Positions 7,990-17,949 of a stretch of 58,921 nucleotides of DNA are shown piece after piece. Numbering within the stretch: position 1 is the stretch's first letter; every line of letters begins with the position of its first letter. The notes below the pieces were generated by a model that worked only from the letters and a program-made list of their open reading frames with translations, made no database searches and was not told where the DNA came from. The DNA lies in NCBI GenBank assembly GCA_903884505.1, contig CAISET010000025.1, forward strand, positions 1-58,921, written 5' to 3'. This stretch comes from an uncultured Microcaldota archaeon. GTDB lineage: Archaea > Micrarchaeota > Micrarchaeia > Burarchaeales > Fermentimicrarchaeaceae. The translations under genes were made by a program, and so were the position numbers.

Positions 7990-9206
7990 AACTGGCATAT
8001 TTCGTCTGGGAATACCCGCCGAGGCTCGTTGGCGGGCTCGGGACCTACGGCGCGGAAATCACGAAGAAGTTCGATGAGATGGGCCACGATGTCCACGTCT
8101 TCACGATGAATGACGACCACGGCCTGCCTACGAACGAGCTGATGGGCAGGAGCATCGAGGTCCACCGCCCCATAGTCGCGGACGCGAGCAACGTGTTCCC
8201 GGTCTTCGTGGACGAGGAGCTGAGGCGGTGGGGGCAGGGGTTCAAGTTCTTCGCAGACATACTGAGCTACAACGTGCTCGCGGCGAACAAGTACGTGAAC
8301 GACGTCGCGAGGAAGTGGAAGGGCGATGTCATAGTCTCGCACGACTGGCTTGGCGCCATGGCGGGGATGATTTCCAAGCAGAACATGAAGGCGCCCTTCA
8401 TCCAGCACTTCCACTCAACCGAGTACGGGCGGAGCGGGGGAGGCGGCTCCTCAACCGTAAGAAATCTCGAATATGCCGCTGCGCAGCAGGCGGACATGAT
8501 TATCACCGTGAGCTACGCGATGAGGGAGGAGCTGAACACCCTCAAGTTCCCGCCGGAGAAGACAAGGGTGGCGTGGAACGGGGTGGATGAGAAGAAATGC
8601 AACATGAAGAACTTCAAGCCCCAGCGCGTGCAGGAGGAGAAGGAGAAGCTCGGGCTGAAGCCCGATGACAAGATAATGCTTTTCACCGGAAGGCTCACGT
8701 GGGTGAAGGGGATAGATTCGCTAGTACGCGCGATGCCTGCAATCATCGCGAAGGAGCCTAAGGCCAAGCTCGTGGTCCTCGGAAGAGGGGAGATGTATGA
8801 GGAGATGAAGGCGCTCACCGGAACCCTCAACATCACGAAGAATGTAATCTTCATCAACAAGTGGGTGAGCGAAGAGGAGAGGCTCGGCCTCTATGCCGCG
8901 GCCGACCTCATCTGCGCGCCCTCAAGGTATGAGCCGTTCGGAATCGTTTCGCTTGAAGGCATGGCCATGGAGAAGCCGGTCCTCGTCGGATACGGGGGGC
9001 TTAGGGAGGCGGTGATAGAAGGCCAGCACGGGCTCTACTGCGACCCGAACAGCCCGCAGAACATCGCGGAGCAGGCGCTGAAAATCCTCACGAACCCGGA
9101 TTTGGCTAAGAAGTACGGGAAGAACGGGAGGAAGCGCGTCGAGGAATATTTCACCTGGGACAAGGTTGCGGCGGACACAATCGCCCTGTACGAGACTCTG
9201 CTGTAA
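7986..9206 (+). CDS. GT4/GT5-type glycosyltransferase, glycogen synthase-like
   Basis: 406 residues with the GT-B fold signatures: N-terminal WEYPPRLVGGLGTYGAEI (sugar-nucleotide Gly-loop), a middle FTGRLTWVKGIDSLVRAMP segment and the C-terminal APSRYEPFGIVSLEGMAMEKP with the E-x7-E motif. This pattern fits archaeal glycogen synthases and related retaining glycosyltransferases. It overlaps nadM by four bases and is followed after 14 bases by glmS, so the operon mixes NAD synthesis with hexose/amino-sugar metabolism. The acceptor cannot be told from sequence. Confidence 0.85.
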   Translation: MKLAYFVWEYPPRLVGGLGTYGAEITKKFDEMGHDVHVFTMNDDHGLPTNELMGRSIEVHRPIVADASNVFPVFVDEELRRWGQGFKFFADILSYNVLAANKYVNDVARKWKGDVIVSHDWLGAMAGMISKQNMKAPFIQHFHSTEYGRSGGGGSSTVRNLEYAAAQQADMIITVSYAMREELNTLKFPPEKTRVAWNGVDEKKCNMKNFKPQRVQEEKEKLGLKPDDKIMLFTGRLTWVKGIDSLVRAMPAIIAKEPKAKLVVLGRGEMYEEMKALTGTLNITKNVIFINKWVSEEERLGLYAAADLICAPSRYEPFGIVSLEGMAMEKPVLVGYGGLREAVIEGQHGLYCDPNSPQNIAEQALKILTNPDLAKKYGKNGRKRVEEYFTWDKVAADTIALYETLL

Positions 9207-9220
9207 GTAGTGATTGCCAT

Positions 9221-10951
9221 ATGTGCGGAATTGTTGGAATCGCGTCTTCTAAGGAATTCCCCATAAAAGGGGAGCTGCTCGCGAGGCTGAAGAAGCTGGA
9301 ATACAGGGGATATGATTCCGTAGGCTACGCAACCAGCGACGGGATATGCGAGAAGGGAGTTGGCGAGCTCGTGAAGTTCATCGAGCGCGTGAAGGACGGG
9401 AAGGCAAGGACGGCAATCGCGCACACAAGATGGGCGACTCACGGCGGGGTGACTGAGGCGAACGCGCACCCGCATTCGGACTGCAAAGGAAATCTCTTCA
9501 TCGTGCATAACGGCATCATCGAGAATTACGAGGAGATGAAGAAGGACTTGGAGAGGAAGGGCCACAAATTCAGGACGCAGACCGATTCGGAGGCCATCGC
9601 CCATTTCCTCGAGGAGAAGATGGGGAAGGGGATGGAGAAGGCGATGCAGGAATTCATGAAGGATGCGAAAGGGACCTTCGCAGTCCTTGCAATCAGGAAG
9701 GGCGATGAAAAAATCTATGCGATGAAGAGGGACTCGCCGCTCGCACTGGGCCTGGCTAACGGCGAGATGATTCTCGGCTCCGACATCTACGCATTCAGCG
9801 ACAAAACCAACAAGGCGATTTTCTTCGATGATGAGGAGTATGCGATAATTGATGCGAAGGGCTACGAATTCTTCGACTCGAAGGGAAAGAAAGTGAAGAA
9901 AGAAATCAAGGAATTCACATGGGCGCGGCAGGAGGAGTCGAAGCACGAGCACCCGCATTACATGATAAAGGAGATTCACGAGCAGCCGGTTGCTGCCGAG
10001 AGGCTCATCCGCTCCCTGGAGGCGGACCAGGCGCAGAAGGTGGAGAAGTTAGTGAATATGATGAAAGAAGCCGACCGCGTGCTCTTCGTCGCCGCTGGCA
10101 CGAGCTATTTCGCAAGCCTTCTCGGCGTCTACTTCCTGAACAAGGCGGGTCTGAAGGCGCAGACCCTGATTGCGAGCGAGTTCGAGAACTTCATGTACGC
10201 CGACAAGACAACCTTGGTGATTGCAGTCTCCCAGAGCGGGGAGACTATGGATGCCGTGACAGCGCTCAAGTTCGCGAAGGGGAAGGGCGCGAGAATCGCC
10301 TCGCTCGTTAACGTCCCCCACTCCACGATTCAGAGGATGAGCGAGGTCTCGCTGGAAATCTGCGCGGGCCAGGAGGTCTGCGTTGCAGCGACGAAGACAT
10401 TCACGAACCAGGTCGTCGCACTGCTGTTCCTCGCCTCGAAATTCGGATTCCACGCGGACTTCGAGGGGCTTCCTCTCCAGATCGAGAAGACCATCGCGAG
10501 CAATGAGGGAAAGGTGAAGGAGCTGGCGAAGAAGCTGAAGGACAGGAATGACATCTACATCCTCGGGAGGGGGCTCTCCTACCCGAGCGCAAGGGAGTTC
10601 GCGCACAAGCTGAAGGAGATAGCCTATGTCCATGCGGAGGGGATGATGGCGGGCGAGCTTAAGCACGGGACCCTCGCATTGATTGAGGACGGGACGCCGG
10701 TCTTCTCATTGATTCCGAACGGAGACGCGGACATGGCCTCGAACACGAAGGAGGTGGAGGCGAGGGGAGCCGATGTCATACTCGTTTCCTCGATGCCCGG
10801 CTCGCAGTTCCAGATTCCCACGACCAACAGGGGAATATTCGCAATCCTCTCAGTGATAATCGGGCAGCTGCTCGCATATTACATCGCGAGGGAGAGGGGC
10901 CTGCCAATAGACAAGCCCAGGAATCTCGCGAAGTCCGTGACCGTGAAGTAA
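9221..10951 (+). CDS. glmS: glutamine-fructose-6-phosphate aminotransferase (isomerizing)
   Basis: 576 residues. It begins MCGIVGIASS with the catalytic Cys2 of class II amidotransferases, and has HTRWATHG and NGIIENY motifs in the glutaminase half. Two SIS domains follow (AAGTSYFASLLG, VSQSGETMDAV; ILGRGLSYPSAREFAHKLKE). The C-terminus PRNLAKSVTVK is the conserved family tail. It makes glucosamine-6-phosphate from fructose-6-phosphate and glutamine in the cytoplasm, at the entry to UDP-GlcNAc synthesis. Operon position after the glycosyltransferase fits a role in surface glycan or protein glycosylation. Confidence 0.96.
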   Translation: MCGIVGIASSKEFPIKGELLARLKKLEYRGYDSVGYATSDGICEKGVGELVKFIERVKDGKARTAIAHTRWATHGGVTEANAHPHSDCKGNLFIVHNGIIENYEEMKKDLERKGHKFRTQTDSEAIAHFLEEKMGKGMEKAMQEFMKDAKGTFAVLAIRKGDEKIYAMKRDSPLALGLANGEMILGSDIYAFSDKTNKAIFFDDEEYAIIDAKGYEFFDSKGKKVKKEIKEFTWARQEESKHEHPHYMIKEIHEQPVAAERLIRSLEADQAQKVEKLVNMMKEADRVLFVAAGTSYFASLLGVYFLNKAGLKAQTLIASEFENFMYADKTTLVIAVSQSGETMDAVTALKFAKGKGARIASLVNVPHSTIQRMSEVSLEICAGQEVCVAATKTFTNQVVALLFLASKFGFHADFEGLPLQIEKTIASNEGKVKELAKKLKDRNDIYILGRGLSYPSAREFAHKLKEIAYVHAEGMMAGELKHGTLALIEDGTPVFSLIPNGDADMASNTKEVEARGADVILVSSMPGSQFQIPTTNRGIFAILSVIIGQLLAYYIARERGLPIDKPRNLAKSVTVK

Positions 10952-10961
10952 GGTGGGTACG

Positions 10962-13400
10962 ATGAAAAAAACGCTCGCAATCGCCGCGCTCCTGCTTTTC
11001 GCGCTGCAGGCCCACGCGCTCTCCTTCATCCACATCGCCACGCTGCTCGGGAACGAGTCGGGGGTGGCGCAGGACCGCTTCTCCGACCCCAAGGGCCTGT
11101 TCGTCGATTCGGGCGGAAGGCTCTACGTGGCCGATGCGGGCAGCAGCCGGATAGTTGTATACGACGCAAACTTCTCCTACCTGACGTTCAAGGGCGGGAC
11201 GCACGGCACGGGCAACGAAGAATTCGACTCGCCCGAGGGCATGTGCGTGGATTCGGAGGGCAAGCTCTACATCGCGGACACCTTCAACCACCGCATACAG
11301 ATTTGGACGGGCTACTCCGGCGCCTACCTGAAGACCATCCCGACCGGAACCGGCGACAGCTACACCCTGCACAGGCCCTCCTCGCTGGCCGTGGACAGCA
11401 ACGGCACAATGCACGTCGCCGACACCTACAACAACCGCATAATGCTCTATGCCAAGACGGGGCTGTTCATCCGCACGATATACAGCACGGACCCGTTCGG
11501 CGACTACGTGTTCAGGAAGCCGACGGGCATCTTCCTGGACGAGGCGCAAAGGCGCATACTCGTGGCCGACTCGGAGAACGACAGGGTGCAGATTTTCGAC
11601 CTGAACTACACGTTCGTGGGCAGGATTGGCTGGGGGCAGGGGAACGAGCAGCTCTCCCTTCCGAGGGCGGCCGTCACGGACGCGGCCGGGAAGATTTACA
11701 TCGCGGACACGGGAAACGACCGCGTGCAGGTGTTCTCAAGCAATCTCACTTTCGCCGCGAGCCTGCCGGGGAATGCAACCGACAGCAATGCTAGCTTCGG
11801 CAGCCCGCAGGGTATCGCGGTCGATTCAAGGGGCAGGCTGTTCGTCAGTGACGGGCTGAACAAGAGGGTGCTCGTCTTCCTTGTTGTCGATACGGAGCTG
11901 GAGGCGCAGTACGCGCGCAACAAGGTCGAGGCGGCGAGGGCGGCAGTCAACGACGCAGCGCTCCAGGTCTCGGCAGCGCAGTCCAAGGTCGATGCCATAG
12001 TCGCCAGCGGCTGCACGGACGGCGGGAACGCGCGCGCCTACCTGCACGTCGCAAGCGACAGGCTCGCGATAGCCAACAACTCGCTCGCAAGCGCGGACTT
12101 CATGCTCGCTCGCTCCAATTACTCCGAAGCGCAGGCGCACGCGGATTCCGCGGTCTCTTTCGCAAACGAGTCGGCGCAGTCCGCGAACGACTCCGCAAGG
12201 TACGCGGACGAATTCAATGCCGCAGCGGGAAGCGCGGTAACAGGGATGAACGCGGCGCTCGGGCTATTCTCGGAGGCCGACGGCCTGAACGCCACGGCAG
12301 CGAGGCTGAACATAACCCTGAGGAACCTGAGCGCGCTAGACACCGCGCATTTCAGCTACAACATCGCGGAGGCCAGGTGCGGCGAGGCCAACTATGCTTC
12401 CGCGGAGAAGGACGCGGAGGATGCGCAGGGCAATGCGACCGCCGCAATCGGCAACATGAGGCAGCAGATAAACCTCGCGATAATACCCGCCTACGCGCAG
12501 CTGAGGGACGAGTTCGCGCTCGTGAAGGGGAACGTGACGCTCTACGACCTGCCCATAGACACGACACCGGTGGAGATAGACCTCTCGCTCGCGAACACCT
12601 TGATACTCGACTCGAAATACGAGGACGCGCTGTCGAGGATGGCCTCGGTGCGGGCCAACCTCACGATAATCCAGGAGCGCGTAGACTCATACACTTCCGA
12701 AGTGGAGGCCCGCAGGCTTTACCTCGGCGCCGCGCTCAATTCCACCAGGGGGCGGCTGTCCGGCCTGGCTGCTCTCGCGCAGAACTACTCGCAGCATCCT
12801 GACTTCGCACGCGCGAACGGGCTTGTCAGGTCCGCGGAGGCCAACCTCTCGCTCGGCGACCTCTCCGCAACGAATGCCTCGCTCGGGCAGGCGAACCTCG
12901 AGCTGGATGGGCTCAACGAATCGCTGCAGGGGCGCATAGCGCTCATAGGCAACGCGGCCGCAGCAATCGGGCAGGCGAAGGCGGATGTCGCAAGGGCTGA
13001 GGCCGCGGGCATCCCCTTCTTCGGCGCGAACACCGCATCCGCGCACAGCGACATCTCAGCGGCAGAAGCGGTGCTCTACTCCGACCCAGAATCCGCCTCA
13101 AGGCTCGCGCTGAACGCAAGCTCGACCGCGAGGGCCGAGGAGGCAAGGCTGAACTCCCAGAGGCCCATGGTTCTCGGTGTGGCAGTTGGCGTGCTGCTCC
13201 TGCTTGTCGCCGCGTTCCTGGTATTCACCGGTGCAATGGCAGGCGTTTATACGCTAATCAGGCATCTGCGGAAGAAGGCAAGGGAGGAGGAGGCGAAGCT
13301 GGAGGCCGCCCTGCTTGGCAGGAGCGGAAAAGCCGGCGAGAAACAGGAAGCTGCGCCGAGGAAGGGGCGTAAGCGAAGGCCTGAGATGGAGGCGTCTTGA
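10962..13400 (+). CDS. secreted NHL-repeat protein with coiled-coil stalk and C-terminal TM
   Basis: 812 residues from the ATG at 10962, which has AGGTGGG (10951-10957) just upstream, overlapping the glmS stop; an in-frame GTG at 10953 is less likely. Signal peptide MKKTLAIAALLLFALQAHA. Residues about 20-300 hold NHL propeller units of the type GLFVDSGGRLYVADAGSSRIVVYD. About 310-730 is Ala/Asn/Ser-rich helical repeat, likely coiled coil. A TM helix (VLGVAVGVLLLLVAAFLVF) and a charged tail ending RKGRKRRPEMEAS follow. It is probably an exported, membrane-anchored protein with an external propeller. Ligand unknown. Confidence 0.8.
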   Translation: MKKTLAIAALLLFALQAHALSFIHIATLLGNESGVAQDRFSDPKGLFVDSGGRLYVADAGSSRIVVYDANFSYLTFKGGTHGTGNEEFDSPEGMCVDSEGKLYIADTFNHRIQIWTGYSGAYLKTIPTGTGDSYTLHRPSSLAVDSNGTMHVADTYNNRIMLYAKTGLFIRTIYSTDPFGDYVFRKPTGIFLDEAQRRILVADSENDRVQIFDLNYTFVGRIGWGQGNEQLSLPRAAVTDAAGKIYIADTGNDRVQVFSSNLTFAASLPGNATDSNASFGSPQGIAVDSRGRLFVSDGLNKRVLVFLVVDTELEAQYARNKVEAARAAVNDAALQVSAAQSKVDAIVASGCTDGGNARAYLHVASDRLAIANNSLASADFMLARSNYSEAQAHADSAVSFANESAQSANDSARYADEFNAAAGSAVTGMNAALGLFSEADGLNATAARLNITLRNLSALDTAHFSYNIAEARCGEANYASAEKDAEDAQGNATAAIGNMRQQINLAIIPAYAQLRDEFALVKGNVTLYDLPIDTTPVEIDLSLANTLILDSKYEDALSRMASVRANLTIIQERVDSYTSEVEARRLYLGAALNSTRGRLSGLAALAQNYSQHPDFARANGLVRSAEANLSLGDLSATNASLGQANLELDGLNESLQGRIALIGNAAAAIGQAKADVARAEAAGIPFFGANTASAHSDISAAEAVLYSDPESASRLALNASSTARAEEARLNSQRPMVLGVAVGVLLLLVAAFLVFTGAMAGVYTLIRHLRKKAREEEAKLEAALLGRSGKAGEKQEAAPRKGRKRRPEMEAS

Positions 13401-14096
13401 TTGGCAAAAAAACCGGCAGGCGAGAATGAGGCGCAGCTCGAGAGCGCAGCTCCTGAGGGTGACGTGCAGGGGCAGCAGCTAAGGCGCATGCTCAAGGTGC
13501 TTTTCGCATTCATCGGCATCGCAATCGGAGTCTTGGGGATGGTCGCGTCCATCTTCTTCTATTTCACCGTCGCCTCGGCGGTCGGCAGCATGCAGGAAGC
13601 GGTCAACACGCAGCTTTCGGCAGTCAACCAGGCCATCGGAAACGCGGACGACATGGTTGCCGGCGTCGAGACCAGCATGTCCGAAGTCCCGCCGCTCACG
13701 GAGAACCTGAGCACAGCACTTAACTCTACCGCCGCAGCGACCGGGAGCATTTCGGTTTCGCTGAGTGCGCTCGCGGATACGCTTGGCGGCAACCCCCTCC
13801 TTCCCGTGGACACGGCATCAATCCGCAGCAGCGCGAGCGAGATGGCAAACGCATCCGCATCATTCCGCGCATCGGCCGAATCAATGGGCCGGCTCTCTTC
13901 GGACGTGCGCGGTGTGCAGTCGGACCTGGCGGGCGTGAGGGCGAACATCGCGAACTCCAGGGCCGCGCTCCTCTCTGCAAGGGAAAAAATAGACAGCGCT
14001 TTCAACTCGCTGCGCTTCTCAGCGCTGCTCATCGCGCTTATGTTCTTCTTCGCCTTCGCTCTGCTAATCACTTATGCGGTTACCACTCTGCTGTAG
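13401..14096 (+). CDS. two-TM protein with external coiled coil
   Basis: 231 residues. It starts at a TTG that directly follows the TGA of the NHL gene, with GGAGG about 10 bases before. Acidic N-terminal tail, TM1 near 32-58 (LFAFIGIAIGVLGMVASIFF), about 150 residues of Ser/Ala-rich heptad-like helix, and TM2 at the extreme C-terminus (LLIALMFFFAFALLITYAV). Topology resembles a sensor or assembly factor without cytoplasmic domains. Context suggests partnership with the preceding NHL coiled-coil protein. Family not recognised. Confidence 0.65.
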   Translation: MAKKPAGENEAQLESAAPEGDVQGQQLRRMLKVLFAFIGIAIGVLGMVASIFFYFTVASAVGSMQEAVNTQLSAVNQAIGNADDMVAGVETSMSEVPPLTENLSTALNSTAAATGSISVSLSALADTLGGNPLLPVDTASIRSSASEMANASASFRASAESMGRLSSDVRGVQSDLAGVRANIANSRAALLSAREKIDSAFNSLRFSALLIALMFFFAFALLITYAVTTLL

Positions 14097-14098
14097 GC

Positions 14099-14296
14099 CT
14101 AAACTTTTTCTCCAATCGCGAACCTGCTTTTCAGGGCGGTTATCCTTACCTTCACGGTTTCCCCGGTCTTCGCGCCGGCAACGAAGACCACGAAGCCGTC
14201 TATGTGCGCAATCCCGTCGCCCTTAGCGCCCTGGGCGTCTATGGTAACGTCGTATTCCTTCCCTTCCTCAACAGGCTTGCCCTCGTACTCCGCCAT
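14099..14296 (-). CDS. TRAM-domain RNA-binding protein
   Basis: 65 residues from the ATG at 14296, which is preceded by GGTGGGTGA; an upstream in-frame ATG at 14368 would precede the expected TSS and is rejected. The sequence KEYDVTIDAQGAKGDGIAHIDGFVVFVAGAKTG... is the classic single-domain TRAM beta-barrel, known in archaea as a small RNA-binding protein or RNA chaperone. The TATA at 14353-14360 predicts a leader of about 30 nt, in contrast to the leaderless ATPase gene on the other side. Confidence 0.85.
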   Translation of the reverse strand: MAEYEGKPVEEGKEYDVTIDAQGAKGDGIAHIDGFVVFVAGAKTGETVKVRITALKSRFAIGEKV

Positions 14297-14352
14297 TTCA
14301 CCCACCTTCCTCTTCCTGAAAGAAGACTCCCATCCGATATCCCTTCGCGCAT

Positions 14353-14360
14353 ATTTAAAT
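14353..14360. promoter_or_regulatory. palindromic TATA box shared by TRAM gene and cation ATPase
   Basis: ATTTAAAT, centre 14356.5. To the right the ATG at 14386 is 29.5 bases away (leaderless or nearly so). To the left the predicted TSS is near 14329, giving a leader with a Shine-Dalgarno site for the TRAM gene. Confidence 0.6.
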
Positions 14361-14385
14361 GTTTTCACGCATATCTAGCGATAAG

Positions 14386-17067
14386 ATGAAAGCCGAGTGG
14401 TGGGCGTTGTCAATTGAGGAGGCGCTGCGCAAGCTGGGAAGCTCGCAAAAGGGGCTCTCGGCCAGCGAGGCGGAGAAGAGGCTCGCGGAGTACGGGCCCA
14501 ACGAGCTGAAGGAGAAGCCCGGCAAGTCCCCAATAGCAATGTTCTTGGGCCAGTTCAAGCAATTCCTCATCCTCATCCTCATTGCCGCAGTCATCGTTTC
14601 AGCCGCATTGGGCGAATGGCTTGACGCGAGCGCAATCGCAATAATCGTAATCCTGAACGCGGCCTTCGGGTTCGTGCAGGAATTCAAGGCCGAGAAGGCG
14701 ATGCAGGCGCTGAAGAAGCTCGCGGCCCCGAAGGCAAGGGTGCGGCGCGATGGAGGCGAGAAATTAATCGAGGCGAGCCTTCTCGTTCCCGGCGACATCA
14801 TCCTGCTCGAGGCAGGCGACCGCATCCCGGCGGACTGCCGCGTCCTTGAGGCGATAAACCTCAGCCTGGATGAGAGCATGCTCACCGGCGAATCGACCCC
14901 GGTTGAGAAAAGCCACGATAAGCTGAAGCCCGGGCTGCACCTGGCCGACCGGAGGAACATGCTCCACATGGGCACGGTCATCACCTATGGCAGGGGCAGC
15001 GCGCTCGTCTGCGAAACGGGCATGGGCACGGAAATCGGAAGGATTGCTGAGCTGCTCCAGGAAACGCCCGAGGAAGAGACGCCGCTGCAGAAGAGGCTCG
15101 ACCAGCTCGGGAAGCAGCTCGGAATCGCATTCCTCCTGATAACACTCATAGTCTTCATTGCCGGGATAATGCGCGCAATCCCCGTAATGCTCATGTTCCT
15201 CACGGCAGTGAGCCTTGCGGTCGCGGCAATCCCCGAAGGCCTGCCCGCAATAGTCACAATCACGCTCGCGCTCGGGCTCGAGAGGATGGCGAAGAAGAAT
15301 GCGGTCGTCAGGAAGCTTCCCGCGGTTGAGACGCTCGGCTCGACCGCAATCATCTGCTCGGACAAGACAGGGACGCTCACGAAGAACGAGATGACGGTCC
15401 GGCGCATCTGGTGCGACAGTAGAACATATGAAGTGGGCGGCGAGGGCTACGCCCCGGCCGGCGATTTCAAGCTTGAGGGAAAGCCCGTTGATTTGAGGCG
15501 CGAGCCTGTCCTCTCGCTTGCCTTGAGGTGCGGCGCCCTCTGCAACAACGCGAAGCTCGAGAACGGGCGGGGCTGGCACATCCTCGGCGACCCGACAGAG
15601 GGCGCACTAATTGTCGCTGCGGCGAAGGCGGGAATGACCGAGGAAGCGCTCGCGAAGGAATACCACCGGGTTGAGGAGCTGCCTTTCGATTCGGAAAGGA
15701 AGATGATGACGACCCTGGACCGCTCGAAGTCGGGAGCTGAGGCCTATTCAAAGGGCGCGACAGAGTCAATCCTTGCAAAGTGCACCCACCTCCTGAAGGA
15801 CGGGCGGGAGCAGAAGCTCACTGAGGACGACCGCAAGCGCATCCACGCGGAGACGAAGCGGATGGCCACGGATGCGCTGCGCGTTCTCGCCCTCGCCTAC
15901 AAGCGCCTGCCACCCGGGAAGTCGCACAAGGAGGAGACGCTCGAGTCCAACCTCGTTTTCATCGGCCTCATGGGCATGATAGACCCGCCGCGCGAGGAGG
16001 CCAAGGCCGCGGTCAAGGTCTGCGCGCGTGCCGGCATCCGCGTAGTGATGATAACCGGTGACCACAGGGACACCGCAGTCGCGGTTGCAAAGGAGCTTGG
16101 CCTGCTGGGGAAAGGCGCGCTCGTAGTCACGGGCGAGGAGCTCGACAGGATGAGCGACGCGCACCTCGCGAAGGCCGCGGAGAACATCGCGGTCTATGCG
16201 CGCGTTTCCCCGGAGCACAAGCAGCGCATCGTGAAGGCGCTGCGCGCCGAGAAGCTCGTCATCGCGATGACCGGCGATGGCGTGAATGACGCTCCTGCGC
16301 TCAAGATGGCGGATATAGGGGTCGCGATGGGAATCACGGGCACGGATGTGGCGAAGGGCGCGAGCGACATGGTGCTCCTGGATGACAACTTCGCCAGCAT
16401 CGTCGCAGCCGTTGAGGAGGGGCGCGTCATCTACGACAACATAAAGAAGGCGGTGCTCTACCTGCTCTCCTGCAACATAGGCGAGCTGATGGTGATGCTC
16501 GGCGCGACCGTCGCCAACCTGCCGCTTCCGCTCCTTCCGCTCCAGATACTATGGATGAACCTCGTTACGGACGGCCTTCCAGCCCTGTCGCTCGCCGTGG
16601 AGCCCGCCTCTCCGGACATAATGTCCAGGCAGCCGAGGGACCCGAAGGAGGGCGTCATCACCAGGCGCAACGTCTCATCCATCACGAGCATCTCGCTCAT
16701 AATCGCGCTCGGCACCCTTGCGCTTTTCGTGCTCGAGCTGGCAACCGGCGACCTGGACTACGCACGGACCATGGCATTCACAACAATCGTGATGTTCCAG
16801 CACTGGTTCGTGCTCAGCTGCCGCTCTGAAAACCTCACCCTGAGCAAGATAGGCTTCCTCTCAAACAGGTGGATGGCCTTCAGCTTCATCTTCAGCCTCC
16901 TGCTGCAGCTTGCAATAACCTACCTGCCGCCCCTGCAGCCCATCTTCCACACAGTGCCTCTCTCCCTCAATGACTGGATAATTGTAATGGCCGTTTCCCT
17001 GACGGCTTTCGGCGTCAGCGAGTTCGCGAAGACCGTCCGGAACAGGTTCTTTTCAAGAGCCAGATAG
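14386..17067 (+). CDS. P2-type cation-transporting ATPase (Ca2+-type)
   Basis: 893 residues from the ATG at 14386. Cation-ATPase N domain at the start (LSIEEALRKLGSSQKGLSA), PEGLP in TM4 (about 282), phosphorylation site SDKTGTLT with Asp326, LPFDSERKMM nucleotide-binding region, TGDGVNDAPALK hinge (about 630), and C-terminal LWMNLVTDGLPALSLAVEP in TM6. PEGLP and the NxxxD of TM6 fit Ca2+/Mn2+ pumps of the P2A group rather than Na/K pumps. Located in the cell membrane; single gene with its own leaderless promoter. Confidence 0.9.
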   Translation: MKAEWWALSIEEALRKLGSSQKGLSASEAEKRLAEYGPNELKEKPGKSPIAMFLGQFKQFLILILIAAVIVSAALGEWLDASAIAIIVILNAAFGFVQEFKAEKAMQALKKLAAPKARVRRDGGEKLIEASLLVPGDIILLEAGDRIPADCRVLEAINLSLDESMLTGESTPVEKSHDKLKPGLHLADRRNMLHMGTVITYGRGSALVCETGMGTEIGRIAELLQETPEEETPLQKRLDQLGKQLGIAFLLITLIVFIAGIMRAIPVMLMFLTAVSLAVAAIPEGLPAIVTITLALGLERMAKKNAVVRKLPAVETLGSTAIICSDKTGTLTKNEMTVRRIWCDSRTYEVGGEGYAPAGDFKLEGKPVDLRREPVLSLALRCGALCNNAKLENGRGWHILGDPTEGALIVAAAKAGMTEEALAKEYHRVEELPFDSERKMMTTLDRSKSGAEAYSKGATESILAKCTHLLKDGREQKLTEDDRKRIHAETKRMATDALRVLALAYKRLPPGKSHKEETLESNLVFIGLMGMIDPPREEAKAAVKVCARAGIRVVMITGDHRDTAVAVAKELGLLGKGALVVTGEELDRMSDAHLAKAAENIAVYARVSPEHKQRIVKALRAEKLVIAMTGDGVNDAPALKMADIGVAMGITGTDVAKGASDMVLLDDNFASIVAAVEEGRVIYDNIKKAVLYLLSCNIGELMVMLGATVANLPLPLLPLQILWMNLVTDGLPALSLAVEPASPDIMSRQPRDPKEGVITRRNVSSITSISLIIALGTLALFVLELATGDLDYARTMAFTTIVMFQHWFVLSCRSENLTLSKIGFLSNRWMAFSFIFSLLLQLAITYLPPLQPIFHTVPLSLNDWIIVMAVSLTAFGVSEFAKTVRNRFFSRAR

Positions 17068-17078
17068 CTATATATATT
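17068..17078 (+). promoter_or_regulatory. TATA box for the 282-aa gene
   Basis: CTATATATATT, centred 28 bases before the GTG at 17101 and starting right after the ATPase stop (17065-17067). It supports the GTG as the true start of a leaderless mRNA. Confidence 0.6.
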
Positions 17079-17100
17079 CGGAAAGCGCGGAATTAAGTCG

Positions 17101-17949
17101 GTGATATGTCTGGCAGCCGTCAAGCTCGCGGATAAGCAGCGCGAAATTGATGATAAATTCCTTAAAAGGGCACTCAGGGAGGATAGGTTCCCCTGGATTG
17201 GGAGGCAGAAGGAGGTAAAGGGGCGGCTGCGCGCCATCTCCGCGAAGATTGACTGGCTTGAGCCGCACATCGAGAAGGCGAAGAACGAACTGGAAGTGAG
17301 CGCGGGGAAGACGGATGCCCTTTCAGATGTCGTAACCAGGCGCCTCCGCTCGGACATCATCGAGAGCGAGAAGGAGCTGCTCGAGCTCCACACGCTGATT
17401 GAGGACTATGCTGAAACCGAGAAGGGAATCTACAAGCCGGTCCTGAAGGAGACCGCAATAGGCATCATGAAGGCGATGGGCATCGAGAAGCCGGGCTACT
17501 GGCAGACGGGAAAGATGATATTTGCGCTCAAGAACGGCATCCCGATGAAAAAGGAAAGGCTTTCATGGAGCAAGAGAAGGCTGAAGAAGTTCGGTATCGA
17601 GCGGGCCCGGAGCAAGGAGTATGAGCTCGACACTGCCAAGGACGTGCTCACCGGAGAGGAGCGCATCATTTCGCTATGGCATCCGAATATGGAAGCGATA
17701 TACCTGGATGCAAAGGGCAAGAGCGTGCTCTGCGTGGCGAATGGGTTCGGCATCCTGCATTACCACGGCCCCGAGGCCGGCAAGGCCTGGACCGATTTCA
17801 CCACATTCAAGCCGAAGGTGAAGCGGGCGCGCGGGCAGTTCGAGAAGCGCCTTTTGGAGACCGAGACGAAGCTGCGCGCAGATATAAATGAGCTATACGA
17901 CCAGATCGAGCGCCAGCTGCCCAGAAAAATAGAAGCAAGGGCCACCTAG
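17101..17949 (+). CDS. unknown 282-aa mostly helical protein
   Basis: Starts at GTG 17101, fixed by the TATA 28 bases upstream. The first about 110 residues are long charged helices (IGRQKEVKGRLRAISAKIDW; VVTRRLRSDIIESEKELLEL), likely coiled coil. The middle contains KNGIPMKKERLSWSKRRLKKFGI and a beta-rich patch (ISLWHPNMEAIYLDAKGKSV, HYHGPEAGKAW). The C-terminus is again helical and charged. No family recognised. Its last four bases overlap the end of the convergent PGI gene. Confidence 0.7.
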   Translation: MICLAAVKLADKQREIDDKFLKRALREDRFPWIGRQKEVKGRLRAISAKIDWLEPHIEKAKNELEVSAGKTDALSDVVTRRLRSDIIESEKELLELHTLIEDYAETEKGIYKPVLKETAIGIMKAMGIEKPGYWQTGKMIFALKNGIPMKKERLSWSKRRLKKFGIERARSKEYELDTAKDVLTGEERIISLWHPNMEAIYLDAKGKSVLCVANGFGILHYHGPEAGKAWTDFTTFKPKVKRARGQFEKRLLETETKLRADINELYDQIERQLPRKIEARAT